A stretch of DNA of 64,000 bases from Lycorma delicatula (lineage: Eukaryota; Arthropoda; Insecta; Hemiptera; Fulgoridae): contig NC_134460.1 of NCBI RefSeq assembly GCF_047948215.1, positions 149,724,049 through 149,788,048 of the forward strand, given 5' to 3'. The position numbers were made by a program, and so were the translations under genes. Each line of letters begins with the position of its first letter. Position 1 is the first letter of the stretch. Below, piece after piece: positions 47,643 to 58,094 of the stretch. Below the pieces are notes generated by a model, which was not told the origin of the DNA, did no database searches, and worked only from the letters and a program-made list of their open reading frames with translations.

Positions 47643-49466
47643 TTAGATGACTGTACCCGAGAAAGTGTCTCCAACACGAACACGGAACGTTCGGTAATTT
47701 AAGAAACCCCGAATAAAAGCAAGCATATTGCCCTTGACTCCCCATTCTTTGAGGGCGTTTAGAATGCCATGTTGCCAGGCCGTATCGTACGCCATTCTGA
47801 TATCAAAGAAGATAGCGACGAGGCGCTGGCGAAGAAGGAAAGCGTTTTGAATAGCTGTTTCCAATTATACTAATTTGTCAACGGAAGATCGTCCTTGTCG
47901 GAAACCACACTGTTCTGAAGCCTGCGGTTCACCATTCTCTCTTATCACTTTGCATAAAACGCTTGTCAAGAAGATAGGGCGGTAGCTTGAGGGGTTTTCT
48001 TCGTCTTTACCAGGTTTAAGTACCGGTACGACAATGGCTTCTGACCACCGGGTGGGAAGACTTGTTCGGCCAATAAACCATTATATATGTTCAGTAGATA
48101 TAGCGCCGAATTAGGAAGGTGTGACAGCATAGAGGCGAATGTTGTCAGGTCCAGGGGAAGTGTCACGTGAGTTTTTAAGTGCGTGTGACAACTCATTGAA
48201 TACGAATAGGGCGTTTAATTCGCCAATCGTATCACTAATGTTTAACGATAATACTTCCATCTGCATCTTGTACCCATGAAACTCATTATTATATGATGAA
48301 GTGAGAGACACTGAGTGGAAGAATTTGCTAAGATATTTGCCACTGAAGAAGATGAAGAAAGGAGTTCTCCTTCATGAATAAGACCGAGAATAGATTGTTT
48401 CGGTGATCTGCAAATTGCACGGATCTTTTTCCACGAAGCGGGAGTAGTGCGTGAGATAGTGTTCACGTATTTCGTCCATGCCTTCCTCTTAGCGTCCAAG
48501 TATACTCGAAAGCATACCGCTTTAGCTGTGCGGTATAAATTTAGATGTTCAGTTGTAGGCCTGCGTTTAAATTTGCGTACTGCCTGCCGTCGGTTACTAA
48601 TAGCATTTTGGTAATCATCATTCCACCGTGGAACGGAAGGACGTCTAGGTTTACCCGATGTTTGTAGGATATATCTGTCAGCATTTTCAAGTATCATGGA
48701 CGTAAAAGAGGAAAGTTGATTAAGGATGTCTGCGTCATCGTCATACTGATGGGAAGGCTTTATCATAATCGTTCCGCGTTTTCAACAATCCATCTCCGTG
48801 GCCTTTTTTCCCACCTCGCGGTCGACACCAAAAGCAATAATTAATTTGTGATCACTGCCGTGAAAGTCATCACAAACAGACCGATTAAGATGAGGGAGTA
48901 AACTCGGTGAGCGTACGGAGAGGTCGATGTTGGACAATGTACCAGATGATAAGGACATGCATGTGTGTGACCCATCATTCATTAGACAAAGGTCCAAGTT
49001 TTGTTTACTCTTATTATATTTCCTCGAGAGGAGCAGAAAGATGAGCATCAGTAAATACGGTAGGCATTGAAGTCTCCTACTATTAACGACGGCGATGGGA
49101 TTTGCGCAAGAAGATTTGACATTTCTAGAGAATTGAACTCAAGAGTTTGGTGACAGATACAAATTGCAGATATGCAATTTGAAGGGAATGGAGACCTTCA
49201 CAGCAACAGAAGGAATAAGGGTGGCTAGTGGAATCCTTGTAGCCGACACTTTCTTCATGAAAATAGCAATTCCACCACTCTCTCTAGTGTCTACTAGACA
49301 GTCGTATCTCTCACTAGAATTGCCTCTGAATGTTAGTTACTGTATCCTGTTGTAGAAGATGTGTTTCTTGGCAACACATGATTAGTGGTTCATGTGCGCG
49401 CGCCAACACTCTAATATCCTCAATGCGGGACCGAAGACCTCTAAAGTTCCACTGAATAATGTTCAT
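47643..49466 (-). pseudogene. ORF2 (endonuclease and partial RT) of the I-type LINE
   Basis: ATG at 49466 begins MNIIQWNFRGLRSRIEDIRV, the canonical endonuclease start. CQETHLL supplies the catalytic Glu (about 49370), IVGDFNA lies near 49060, and SNIDLSV with GSDHKLI near 48850-48940. The linker VPRWNDDYQNAISNRRQA and TPASWKKIRAICRSP follows (48390-48640). RT palm residues include IFFDIRMAYDTAW (about 47790-47830; the usual FxDxxxAYD) and end at RVRVGDTFSG. The FADD motif and C-terminus are missing. Confidence 0.8.
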
Positions 49467-49980
49467 AAGTGAAGGTAGTTATAAATAATTTCAGGAAAAT
49501 ATAAAAGTTAGTTGTATGCGATTCGGTTTTTCTTTTTCAAATTTTAGGAAACTCCGATGCCCTGGGATCGGGCGGTTTCTCTACCATATCCTCCAGTAAA
49601 CGTGGTGTTGGAGGGGGAGATTTTTAAAAATGGGACCTTGCACACATCCCAGGGGTGGTGGTTGTATGAGCTCCTTTAATAGGAAGCTTATTTGGTATTT
49701 TACCACCAGCGGTATTTACCCCTGTCCGAGGTTTTAAAGGTAAACTTCAGGGACAGGAGCTTTCAGAGGGATTGCACTGTTGGTTTCACTGGTCGTAATT
49801 ATCGACTTTTTATTCATCTTAGTAAACTCTGAAATAGTGGCTGTAAGTGATGAAATTTGATCAGATAACATCTGAAAGTTTTTTGGCCCGCTGCAGGATT
49901 CGCATTGTTGGTTACCTGCTCTTATTGGTGCTAAATGTTGCGACGGCGAAAGAAAAAATATCAGGTTTAAAAAAGTTATA

Positions 49981-50790
49981 TTAGTTTATTAATTTTTTAT
50001 ATTTTCTTCGTGCAGCTGGAAATGATAGTTTTTGTTCCGTACAGATTCTGAGAATTGCCTTCTCGAGAACGAGCTGTATGTGAACCACTGCAGTTAGCAC
50101 ATTTTTCATCTTCTTGGCCTTTCTTTGCACATTGTGCACAGATCTCTGTTTTCGAGCAAGATGTTGGAGTGTGACCATACCCTTGACATTTAAAACATCG
50201 TCGTTAGTTGGGAATGAAAGGTCGTGCACGAACTGAAAGATAATGAATTTTTATTTTTAAAGGTCAGTACAAGAGAAGGTATGGGTTCTTCCATTCCGCT
50301 CTGCCTTTCCGTTATTCGCTTCAGTTCTACATCTTGGGGACGAAGCTCACTAGCTAGCTATTTCAGTGAAATTCATATCCAAAAGATCTCGGCAAAAAAT
50401 TACCCCCCCCCCCCCCGTCGGGTTGTATTTAGGGTTTTACGGCATTCTGCACTTATATTTATACCACCCATATTAGTCAGACGTAACAGAGATCGACTCT
50501 GCTCGTCATTATGTGTTTCGATCAGAATCAATCCGACTCGTAACTTCTTAATGTTCTTTGGGGAACCACCTAAACCCGTTACTACTTTGTTAATTAGGAA
50601 AGGCGAGACTTTATGAAGGGAGCCGCCCTCCTGACTATTTCTAAGAACTACAAATCTGATGTTCTTGCATTGCAGACTTGATTTGTCACCATTTAAATTA
50701 ACACTGTGTTCTGGACTGTTATCCTCGTCAGACAACGCCGAGCGATGTCTTTTCACTAGACTGTTTTTTTCAGATAGACCACCAACCATC
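49981..50790 (-). pseudogene. ORF1 (gag-like) of the I-type LINE
   Basis: 50400-50790 has SPFLINKVVTGLGGSPKNIK followed by KLRVGLILIETHNDEQSRSL, the conserved fold of I/Jockey-type ORF1 proteins. Downstream, after the G-tract and frameshifts, 50215-50040 reads CFKCQGYGHTPTSC, CAQCAKKGQ and CANCSGSH, a set of CCHC-type zinc knuckles that bind RNA. A likely original start is the Met-Met pair of MMVGGLSEKN near 50792; the longer frame to 50909 runs into the inverted repeat and may not be native. Confidence 0.75.
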
Positions 50791-50896
50791 ATAGGATTTT
50801 TTTGTACACTTTGAATTTTGTTCCCACGAGTACCGTAAACTCTACATGTGGTAGAGAGTTCAAAGTCGAATGACGTCGCAGGTCGATATAGAGATA

Positions 50897-51193
50897 TTGC
50901 CTCGGGCAAATGACGTCAGAAGTGTATTGGATCGAAGCGGTCGATCTATTTAGACGTGATCGATGGGTCCGATGGAAGCGCAATTCGATGCCATATGACG
51001 TCACGAGGTGTGATGGGCTAAGGCCGGGGTCCGGTGGTTTCATTGAATTGATGTTGGGAAGAAGCGAAATATTCATTTTATATTTATTTTTACTTTCTGG
51101 GGTCGTGAAGCTAAAAAGATTGAGAATCATTGACCTAAACGGATCGACTGCACCGACGCATCCCCAACTTCTGACGTCACACGCCCGAGGCAA
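50897..51193. promoter_or_regulatory. inverted-repeat module with CRE-like sites
   Basis: TGACGTCA occurs at 50911-50918, 50996-51003 and 51172-51179, with a near match TGACGTCG at 50871-50878. Ends 50897-50907 (ttgcctcgggc) and 51183-51193 (gcccgaggcaa) are inverse complements; weaker complementarity extends about 70 bases inward (gtcgatc.gtttag). It lies just upstream of ORF1 of the I-type LINE, so it may be that element's promoter or a separate small transposon. CREB/ATF binding is inferred from the motif only. Confidence 0.5.
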
Positions 51194-52339
51194 CATTTAT
51201 TCACCAACCTGTAGCTTCATATGACCTTGAACTGCGCATGAACCTCCGTATATTATCTACTGTAACAGCTTCTAATTGTGAATTATATTGTAGTAATTTT
51301 TTATATCCATTATTTCATGTGTTTGTATTTAAATAACTAATATCCACTTTAAACACTTCTATTTTTTATCTAATAATTATTTTTTATATTTATAATTTAT
51401 TTTATACTGAAATGGTCTGTATAATGTATTTTTAAGTACCTGTCAGAATTCATTTAAATATTTTTTATTTAAATAATTATTGTTTCTTTTGTGGTAATAA
51501 TGATTATTTCAAAAATTAAGGAAGTAAAATATTTTTTTTAAATTTAGCCCAATGATTTTCAATTAAAAACTGATCACTGAACCATTAGCGGCACTGATCC
51601 AGGAGACTGGGTTTTATTATTGATACATATTTTTGACAGACATTATTTTTCTTCTGTGTTATAAAAATTGTGCACTTACTAACTTTTTAATCACTATACA
51701 GAGTAATTCATGAAGTCTTGTCCCTACACCTGGAGATCATTATTAGGGGTATTTGAATCAAACAGTACGCCTGGAAATTTTACTTATTTCTTTCAGTTAA
51801 GGGCTAGTGAGGATTTTCTACTCCATTTCTGCTCCAAAGGTTAATTAATACTAATTCTTGGGAAACAAATTACGAAGGCAAAGTCTGTGGTTTATATATA
51901 ACTTTTACCTAAAAAATTAAAAAAATTATTATAAGCTCAAAAAAATTATAGTAAAAAACCTTTTGGTTTGAAGCAAATTAATTTTGTTAAATTGCCAAAA
52001 CATATTATGAAAAGATTTTTAGATAATTTAATTCTGAAAAAACCTTATATAATCAGTCAATCATAAAAAATACAAGTTTAAGAAATATGTAAAACAAGGA
52101 AAACACATGGCATGCTTGAAAATTATGATTCAAACCAAACCAAAACCCAACATTACTATTGAATAAACTTTACTAAACGTATGATTGATTTACCTTATAC
52201 TGTTTAAACTAAATTCTCTGACTGTCTATGTAAAACCCATTGTAACAACAACACTACAGTACACACATAATTATTCTAAGTATAGTTTGTTCAAAAAGTA
52301 ACACGCTTATTATACAATAGTACAACAATATTTAATATC

Positions 52340-53500
52340 AATTACCTTTAGGTAGTTACTGGAAATTGTCTCCTTGAACATCCAATTATATCTTCAAGCG
52401 TTTCTTCTTGTTCTTGAAGACTCTCACAAGTTGTTCATGTGGAAAGTTCTAGATGAAATCAGGAATAGCAGTTTGAAGTTCCTGGAGGCTGTAGGGGTTA
52501 CCTCGATAAACATTACTTTTTGCAAAACCCCAGCAGTATAAATCTGCTGGGATAAGTCTGAAGAATAAGATGGTCACAGGCCATTAGAAATGATTCCATC
52601 TATGAAAACCTCTTGCAGTAATTTCATGCACTGTCTGCACAGTTACGCCCTTGTTTAATCCAAACATTATTAATTTCATCCTTGGTTAGCAGTCCCATGA
52701 ACCGTTGAATGATTTTACAATAATAACCTGAATTTATAGTTTCTGTGAAGAAAATTAAGCCAATTATTCTTCTCCTCTCTTTTTTCTGTTTCACCTCTGG
52801 AACCTCCGTAAGGTATTACTTCAGAGGATGAATATAAATGAAGTGTAGTCTTGAACAGTCTCAGGTGGACCATTCCTGAGATGTGTGGTTAATTGAAACC
52901 CAACACCAGTATCCATGATCTAGTAGTCAAATTTGTATAAAAGTAACTGCCTTTACTAGGAATTGAACCTTAGAACTCTCAACTTTGAAATCTGCTGATT
53001 TGTGATTGACGAGTTAATCATTAGACCAGCCAAGTGGGCTAATTATTCTTCTCCTGGACATTGCAATCCACACGCCTAACATTTTGGTCATGTAGAGGAT
53101 TTCTTATACAGAATGTGGGTTTTTGGCAGACGATAAACACGAGTTCAACACTTGCACATACCCTGATAAACAGAATCATGTCTCATCAATATAGAAAACA
53201 TAGTCAAAAATATTATCAGAATTATCCACTAGAAACTGTTACCACTCACAGTTTGCTTTTCATCACTTTGCTTTCCACTGTCTGTAGCCAATAAATTTTG
53301 CACTGCTTTCACTTTACATGGAAATGATTCTTACGAACTGTCTTGTGTGCAATTGTTTTTATTGTTGGACTAATTTTTGTATGACTTGACAGGACTATGT
53401 CACATATCAATGAATATGTCTTGCAGTTTTTCTTCATCATTAACTAATGGTTTACTGCTTTGCTCATAGTCCTTTACCAAATCCTGTCTCCCTAATTACA
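52340..53500 (-). pseudogene. Tc1/mariner-superfamily transposase interrupted by a SINE
   Basis: The minus strand reads YVFYIDET.FCLSGYVQVLN (first catalytic Asp block, about 53170-53230), then GVWIAMSRRRI up to the SINE at 52777-53040, and after it FFTETINSGYYCKIIQRFMG and LLTKDEINNVWIKQGR. Beyond that a decayed SPDL block and LLGF/VYRGNPYSLQELQTAI (about 52460-52540) follow. It resembles the type of the 34.3-kb pseudogene but is a separate insertion. It contains stops and is inactive. gttcaaaaagtaacacgctt at 52309-52328 may be its terminus. Confidence 0.8.
52777..53040 (-). mobile_element. SINE-A copy 2, inserted in a transposase pseudogene
   Basis: tRNA-derived SINE of the 4503-4796 family. 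It is flanked by a perfect 15-bp duplication, aattattcttctcct, at 52762-52776 and 53041-53055. Removing the SINE and one duplicate restores the transposase reading frame across the junction (MSRRRI before the SINE, FFTETINS after). That fixes both the ends and the relative age: the SINE is younger than the DNA transposon. Confidence 0.92.
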
Positions 53501-54149
53501 TGATTATATCTCTTGCACTATGTCAATTAGAAACCGGTGTACCTGGAAACAAAAAACAGGTCTTTCACTGTGAATCACGGAAAGACATGCTCTCAATTAC
53601 TCAGAGGCGATGAACATACTATTAACAACAAAGTACTAACACATCTTCTCATCACAAGGTAACAGGCATCACCAATCTGCGGAAACAAACTGCACGTAAT
53701 GCAAAATTCTATATCTATACTTTAGCAGAAAATATTACTAGCAGCGCACAGAGAATACAAGATGACGCTGTGGTTCAATTATTCTTAAATAAGTGCAAAT
53801 GCTTGCAAATACTGGTAATATTATTTTCTTACATCTTGATTGACCTTACTGATAGTAATTTATCAATATTAAATATTAAGTAAATTTAATAAAATATGTA
53901 TAGTACAGTAATTACTTGAATTTTTGTTTCAAATGTATCCCAAGAATGTGCTCCTAGGGTTGAGGTAAAATTTCATGACTCACGCACATGTTGTATAATA
54001 AGTGTTATCAATTTTATTAAAAAGCTTTTTAAAAAATTGACTACAATATAATTTTCTAAGAATTTTATAAGTTTCATTTAAAAAAAATTACTGTAGTGTT
54101 TATGTCATGGATATCAAACTAAATTCAAACTTACTTACTGTTCAGTGTT

Positions 54150-54800
54150 GTAGCCCATGAAAGACCTTGGCCTCTTGCCCTACACTCAAACATCCCAGTC
54201 CTTAGCTATCATCCACAGTCTCTTATTCTTATAGTAATTTCCTTACTCCCATCTTTCTCAAATCATCTATCTCCCTCTCGAGCTTCCTCTCCTTCTTACA
54301 TTTGGTTTTTCACTAAAAACTTTTCTTCATGTTCTATCCTCCTGTATTCTTAGGACATGTCAGACTCATTTAATTGTTCCTTGCTTCACCAGATATTCTA
54401 ATATCTGAAGGATAAAGTTGTATTGCAGGAAAATGACTTGATAGATTCAGAACTTTCTAATACCTGTGTTCTCATATACCAGATGACAGAGTAATGGAAT
54501 GGAAAATTATACAGTATAAGCCTATGGAAAGAACTGGAATGAGGGTTTGGTATGTAACACAAGCATCTGGTATTAGGAAAATACAAATAGTGGTTATAAT
54601 GTTTGACTGAAACCTGGTTTGTTTATGTTGTGCCTTCTTCTGATCTTCCTTGGTGTTTTAACCACACCTTTTTTCTCTGGAGTATCCTAAACATTTGGCC
54701 TCTTATTCTGATTAAGCTACTATTTTTTTAATCTAACCTCATTTCATTTTTCTCTTCAGTTTTCACCTTTTACGACCACTTTTACCAGCATTTCAAATAC
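54150..54800 (-). pseudogene. possible LINE 3' remnant
   Basis: The minus-strand frame ends EAKVFHGLQH-stop at about 54150-54180, like the last residues of some LINE ORF2 proteins (EAK.HxGL). A C/T-rich + strand with scattered matches continues to 54800. Too decayed for a clade. Confidence 0.3.
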
Positions 54801-55355
54801 CTCTAGTCCTTCTTTCACTTTTTTTCTTAATGTCTATATTGCATCAGTTCAGAAGTACAGTGTACATGTAAAATTATGTACTTTATGCAAAAAATATAAT
54901 GTATTAAAAGGTTAATAGGTTAAAGGTTAAGTGATTTAATCGTATCTTCTTTTTGATTACATTTGCAGTACTATTAAATGCTATTTAATATAAAGAATCT
55001 TCTTCAGCTGACATCAATTCTTGCTTCTTAATTAATTCTTAGTTTGGCATATGATGCCTTTATTACATGGTTATTATTGTTATTCAGTTATGGAAGAATC
55101 TATTCTTAAAATGACCTACATTTAATAATACTGGGTAAAAATTTCTTATTGATATTTATCTTGCTACTATCTTATCAGGATGTATTTAAATTGGGAAACA
55201 AAATTACACTCCCAAAACCATGTGGAGGAAATTTGAATAATTAGATAATTCCAAGAAACTTTTGTAGCATAATATTGTTCTAGTTACTTTAACAACTATT
55301 TAACATATGTAATTAAAACATGTTTAATAAACAATCTGACATTGTTCTTTCTTAG

Positions 55356-55545
55356 AACTAGTGGCCTAACTGGAACAGTGATGATCAATAAAAAAATACG
55401 TAACTTAAGACCATTCCGTAAAATTTCGTGTTACATAATGCAAGCCGGTCAATTACTGCCACAACTCTCAGTTTTTGAAGCGATGACTGTTGCTGCAAAC
55501 TTAAAGCTGGGAAAGTCAATATCAACCAAACAAAAAAAACTTGTG
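55356..55545 (+). CDS. ABCG: ABCG transporter, coding exon 4 (Q-loop)
   Basis: Residues 120-183. It contains TSGLTGTVMINKKIRNLRPF followed by RKISCYIMQAGQLLPQLSV and FEAMTVAANLKLGK. Gln149 in YIMQ is the Q-loop residue, which contacts Mg-ATP and couples to the membrane domain. The family usually has Asp-Asp or similar after YIMQ; here it is Ala-Gly, a mild oddity. The acceptor is CTTTCTTAG before 55356 and the donor GTG/GTAAGT at 55546, a consensus site in phase 0. Joined to exon 3 it restores a Lys codon and the frame stays open to the end. Confidence 0.93.
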
Positions 55546-56362
55546 GTAAGTTTTAATATCCAAATATTTTCATTATTTGATTATTTAAAAATAGTTTTAT
55601 TCTAAAATTAAATCTAAGTTAACCCATATACAGCTGAAGTTGAAATAAAACAACATAATTTGTTTTGCATTATTACATAATATTTGTTTACTGTTTTAAT
55701 AACAATTATAATAAATATTATTATAATAATTATAAAAAAAAAACATTTTTGTTGGTAATAAGTATTTTATGTTATTGTTCACTAAGTTTAATAATTTTTT
55801 TGCTTCTTCTGAGATGACCTATACATAATTAATGTATGAATAAACTTCAATGTACAATATTATTTTAACTGATTATCACGTACTCAAAAAGAGAGATAGT
55901 TTTTCTACGTAAACTTATCTTATCATCAATTATTTATTACATCTATATTTAGACTGAAAAAAATTAATTTTGCGTTTTCGCAATTTCAGCAGCAATGAAT
56001 ATTATTAAGGAAAGCCATGAACCACCAGCAGTATGGAGATATAAAAAGAAATTTACATTTGGCTGACAATATGTTAAATACTACAAACAAGTTTTCTAAA
56101 GAGCAGCCTTCTTCTGAATAAAAACTTTGGCAAATACAGTGTTTTTGTTCAACATAATATTTGGATGTTTAATATGCAATCCATGTGAGGAAGGTTGTGT
56201 TTATGTAGGCTCTGATAATTTGTTTTACAAAAAACATTATTCAATAGCAACTTTATAATTTTAATAATTAGTGATTACTAGGGTTAGATTTCATTGGTTT
56301 TGTTTTTGTTCAGAGTTTTTATTGTACCATTACTTATTTTCATTTACCTAACTGCATAGGCT

Positions 56363-56600
56363 GCCAGCCTCCGTGGTGCAAGTGGTAGTGTCTCGTCCTT
56401 TCATTCAGAGGTCCCGGGTTCGAATCCCAGTCAGGCATGGCATTTTCACATGCTACAAAAATTGTCATTCATCTCATCCTCGGAAGTAAATACCTAACAG
56501 TGGCCCCAGAGGTTAAGAAAAGGTAGCCTAACAGTCTTTCTAGGTTACCTTGGTGGGTGGTTTGACTTCTTTAAAACCAATCTCCGGGTGCAATTACAGT
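56363..56600 (+). mobile_element. SINE-B copy 1 (tRNA-derived)
   Basis: The head at 56363-56440 contains box A-like tggtgcaagtggtagtg and a near-perfect box B gggttcgaatccc. It is followed by the non-tRNA body tggcattttcacatgctac and ctaacagtggccccagaggt. The acceptor stem only partly pairs (GCCT/AGGC) and the anticodon arm is poor, so this is a SINE head and not a working tRNA gene. Related, more decayed copies are at 25049 and 40871. Confidence 0.75.
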
Positions 56601-56887
56601 TTCTTCTGTTGTTTTGATGTTGGTTATATTATTTTGTGGTCTGTTCAGTTTCTGACATTTATTTATTTTTAATTTTATCTTAATTAGTGTTTTAGTGGTT
56701 GTTGTCATTGGCAACCACCTGGTTTAGGTGCAAGTGACTTGCTACTGGCCGATTGTTTTTCATTGGTCTATAAACAAGCATGTTATTGGTCAGTTAACAT
56801 TTATATTAAAACATTTATTTATGTTAAACATAACATTTATATTTATATTTTCTTAGTTGAGTTTTTTTTTTAGTGTTAAGTGTAAAT

Positions 56888-58070
56888 GTCAGATACTGTG
56901 GGAAAGAGGGCTGGTAGGCCCAGGCATGGTAATCTTCCTCAGCCTATTGCAGAGGTGGGGCTCAGCTACTCCTGTGCCTCTTCTGGAGAGGATGAGTCTA
57001 GACCAGGGATCTCAGGAACCTCTCAGACTGGTGGAGTATGAATAATATTAATGAATTGAACGTGGCGGCTGGGAAGGTCACAGGATCAGTTGCATTAGTC
57101 TTTGAGGAAAAGTAAGGGAAATTGATGCAATTCCTTGAAAACCCAAAGACTACCTTGTCAACGATGAAAGGTTCCATCCATAATTAAGGATTTTAAGTAT
57201 TGTTGTTGCTCTGGCTAGTGGGTACAAAAAGTTGGCTACTAAGCCTTTTGAGATTAGAAAAGCTGTAGTGAAAGAGACTGTTTCCATCTCCATTCTGGTT
57301 TCACAGCCAGTGCGGTCTCAGCGGAAAAGTTACAGAGATGTTAAAAGAGAAAAGGGAGGCCAGTCTGTCCCAAAAACAGCCAAAGGTTGTGTTGGTCAAC
57401 TTCAAGGAATGTATAACTGAGAAAACCAATACAGAGGACCCAATGAGGGACGGATTTCAGGTCATCCTTCATCAGAAGAGGTCGAGCCTGAAAATTCATG
57501 ATAAAAAGGGCTTAGTTGTCATCGCCGATTACAAAGAGACTATAAAGGTAATCTTTGGCTCCTTCAAGGTCGGTAAAACTGGCATGAAAATCGCCCAAAA
57601 AGGAAGAGGTGTCCCAGGGTCATTGTTTATGACATCGATCGGCGATTGTCCGAGGAGGAATTAATGACTTTCAAGAGTGTAAAATACTCAGAAGATTGAA
57701 GTGGCATTTAAAGATGAATGTCAGTTATTTAAATTGGGTAGGCGCAAGGCTGAGAACTACCATGGTGTGTTTGAAGTTACTTCTGATCTTTTCAAAAGCT
57801 TCATTTCAGAAAGTAGATTGTTCATTGACTTCTCTTCGTGCAAGGTCAAAGAGTATTTAGATGTTCAGTGATGTTTCAAATTCTTCTACCAGTATAGACA
57901 TAGGGCAAAGTTATGTAAACAGTCTGTGGCAGTGTGTTCTCATTGTGGGAATGAGGGACATAAATGAAATGAGTGTCCCAAAAAGTCAAAAGTTTCGACT
58001 TGTGCCAATTGTAATCGTCTTCGGAAGGATTCCGAGAACTCTCAATAGTAAAGACTGTGAGCTGTCTTTA
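56888..58070 (+). pseudogene. ORF1 (gag-like) of the R1-like LINE
   Basis: Several frameshifts. 57338-57660 contains QVILHQKRSSLKIHDKKGLV and ETIKVIFGSFKVGKTGMKI. Further on, frames around 57870-58020 give CSHCGNEGHK and ECPKKSKVSTCANCNRL, two CCHC/CCCC zinc knuckles typical of R1/Jockey ORF1 proteins, which chaperone the RNA. ATG-initiated frames at 57232 and 57861 are pieces of the same ORF. Confidence 0.7.
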
Positions 58071-58094
58071 TGTACTTGACCTCATTAACATTAA

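Larger units (their letters stand above)
47640..50909 (-). mobile_element. I-type non-LTR retrotransposon, decayed and lacking its 3' part
   Basis: Antisense in ABCG intron 3. The minus strand holds ORF1 (nucleic-acid-binding, about 50790-49981) and ORF2 (endonuclease plus the start of RT, 49466-47643). The sequence stops inside the RT palm. Losing the 3' end is unusual, since target-primed reverse transcription truncates the 5' end, so a later deletion is likely. Stops and frameshifts are frequent. A run of 14 C at 50403-50416 (G on the coding strand) interrupts ORF1. Clade (I/Outcast/Ingi-like) is judged from RT and endonuclease wording. Confidence 0.8.

Noticed and set aside
50910..51224. 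104-codon + strand open frame
   Set aside because: It overlaps the inverted-repeat CRE module; no protein similarity recognised.
56363..56440. Functional tRNA gene
   Set aside because: Box A and B are good, but the anticodon arm and acceptor stem do not fold properly and a SINE body follows.
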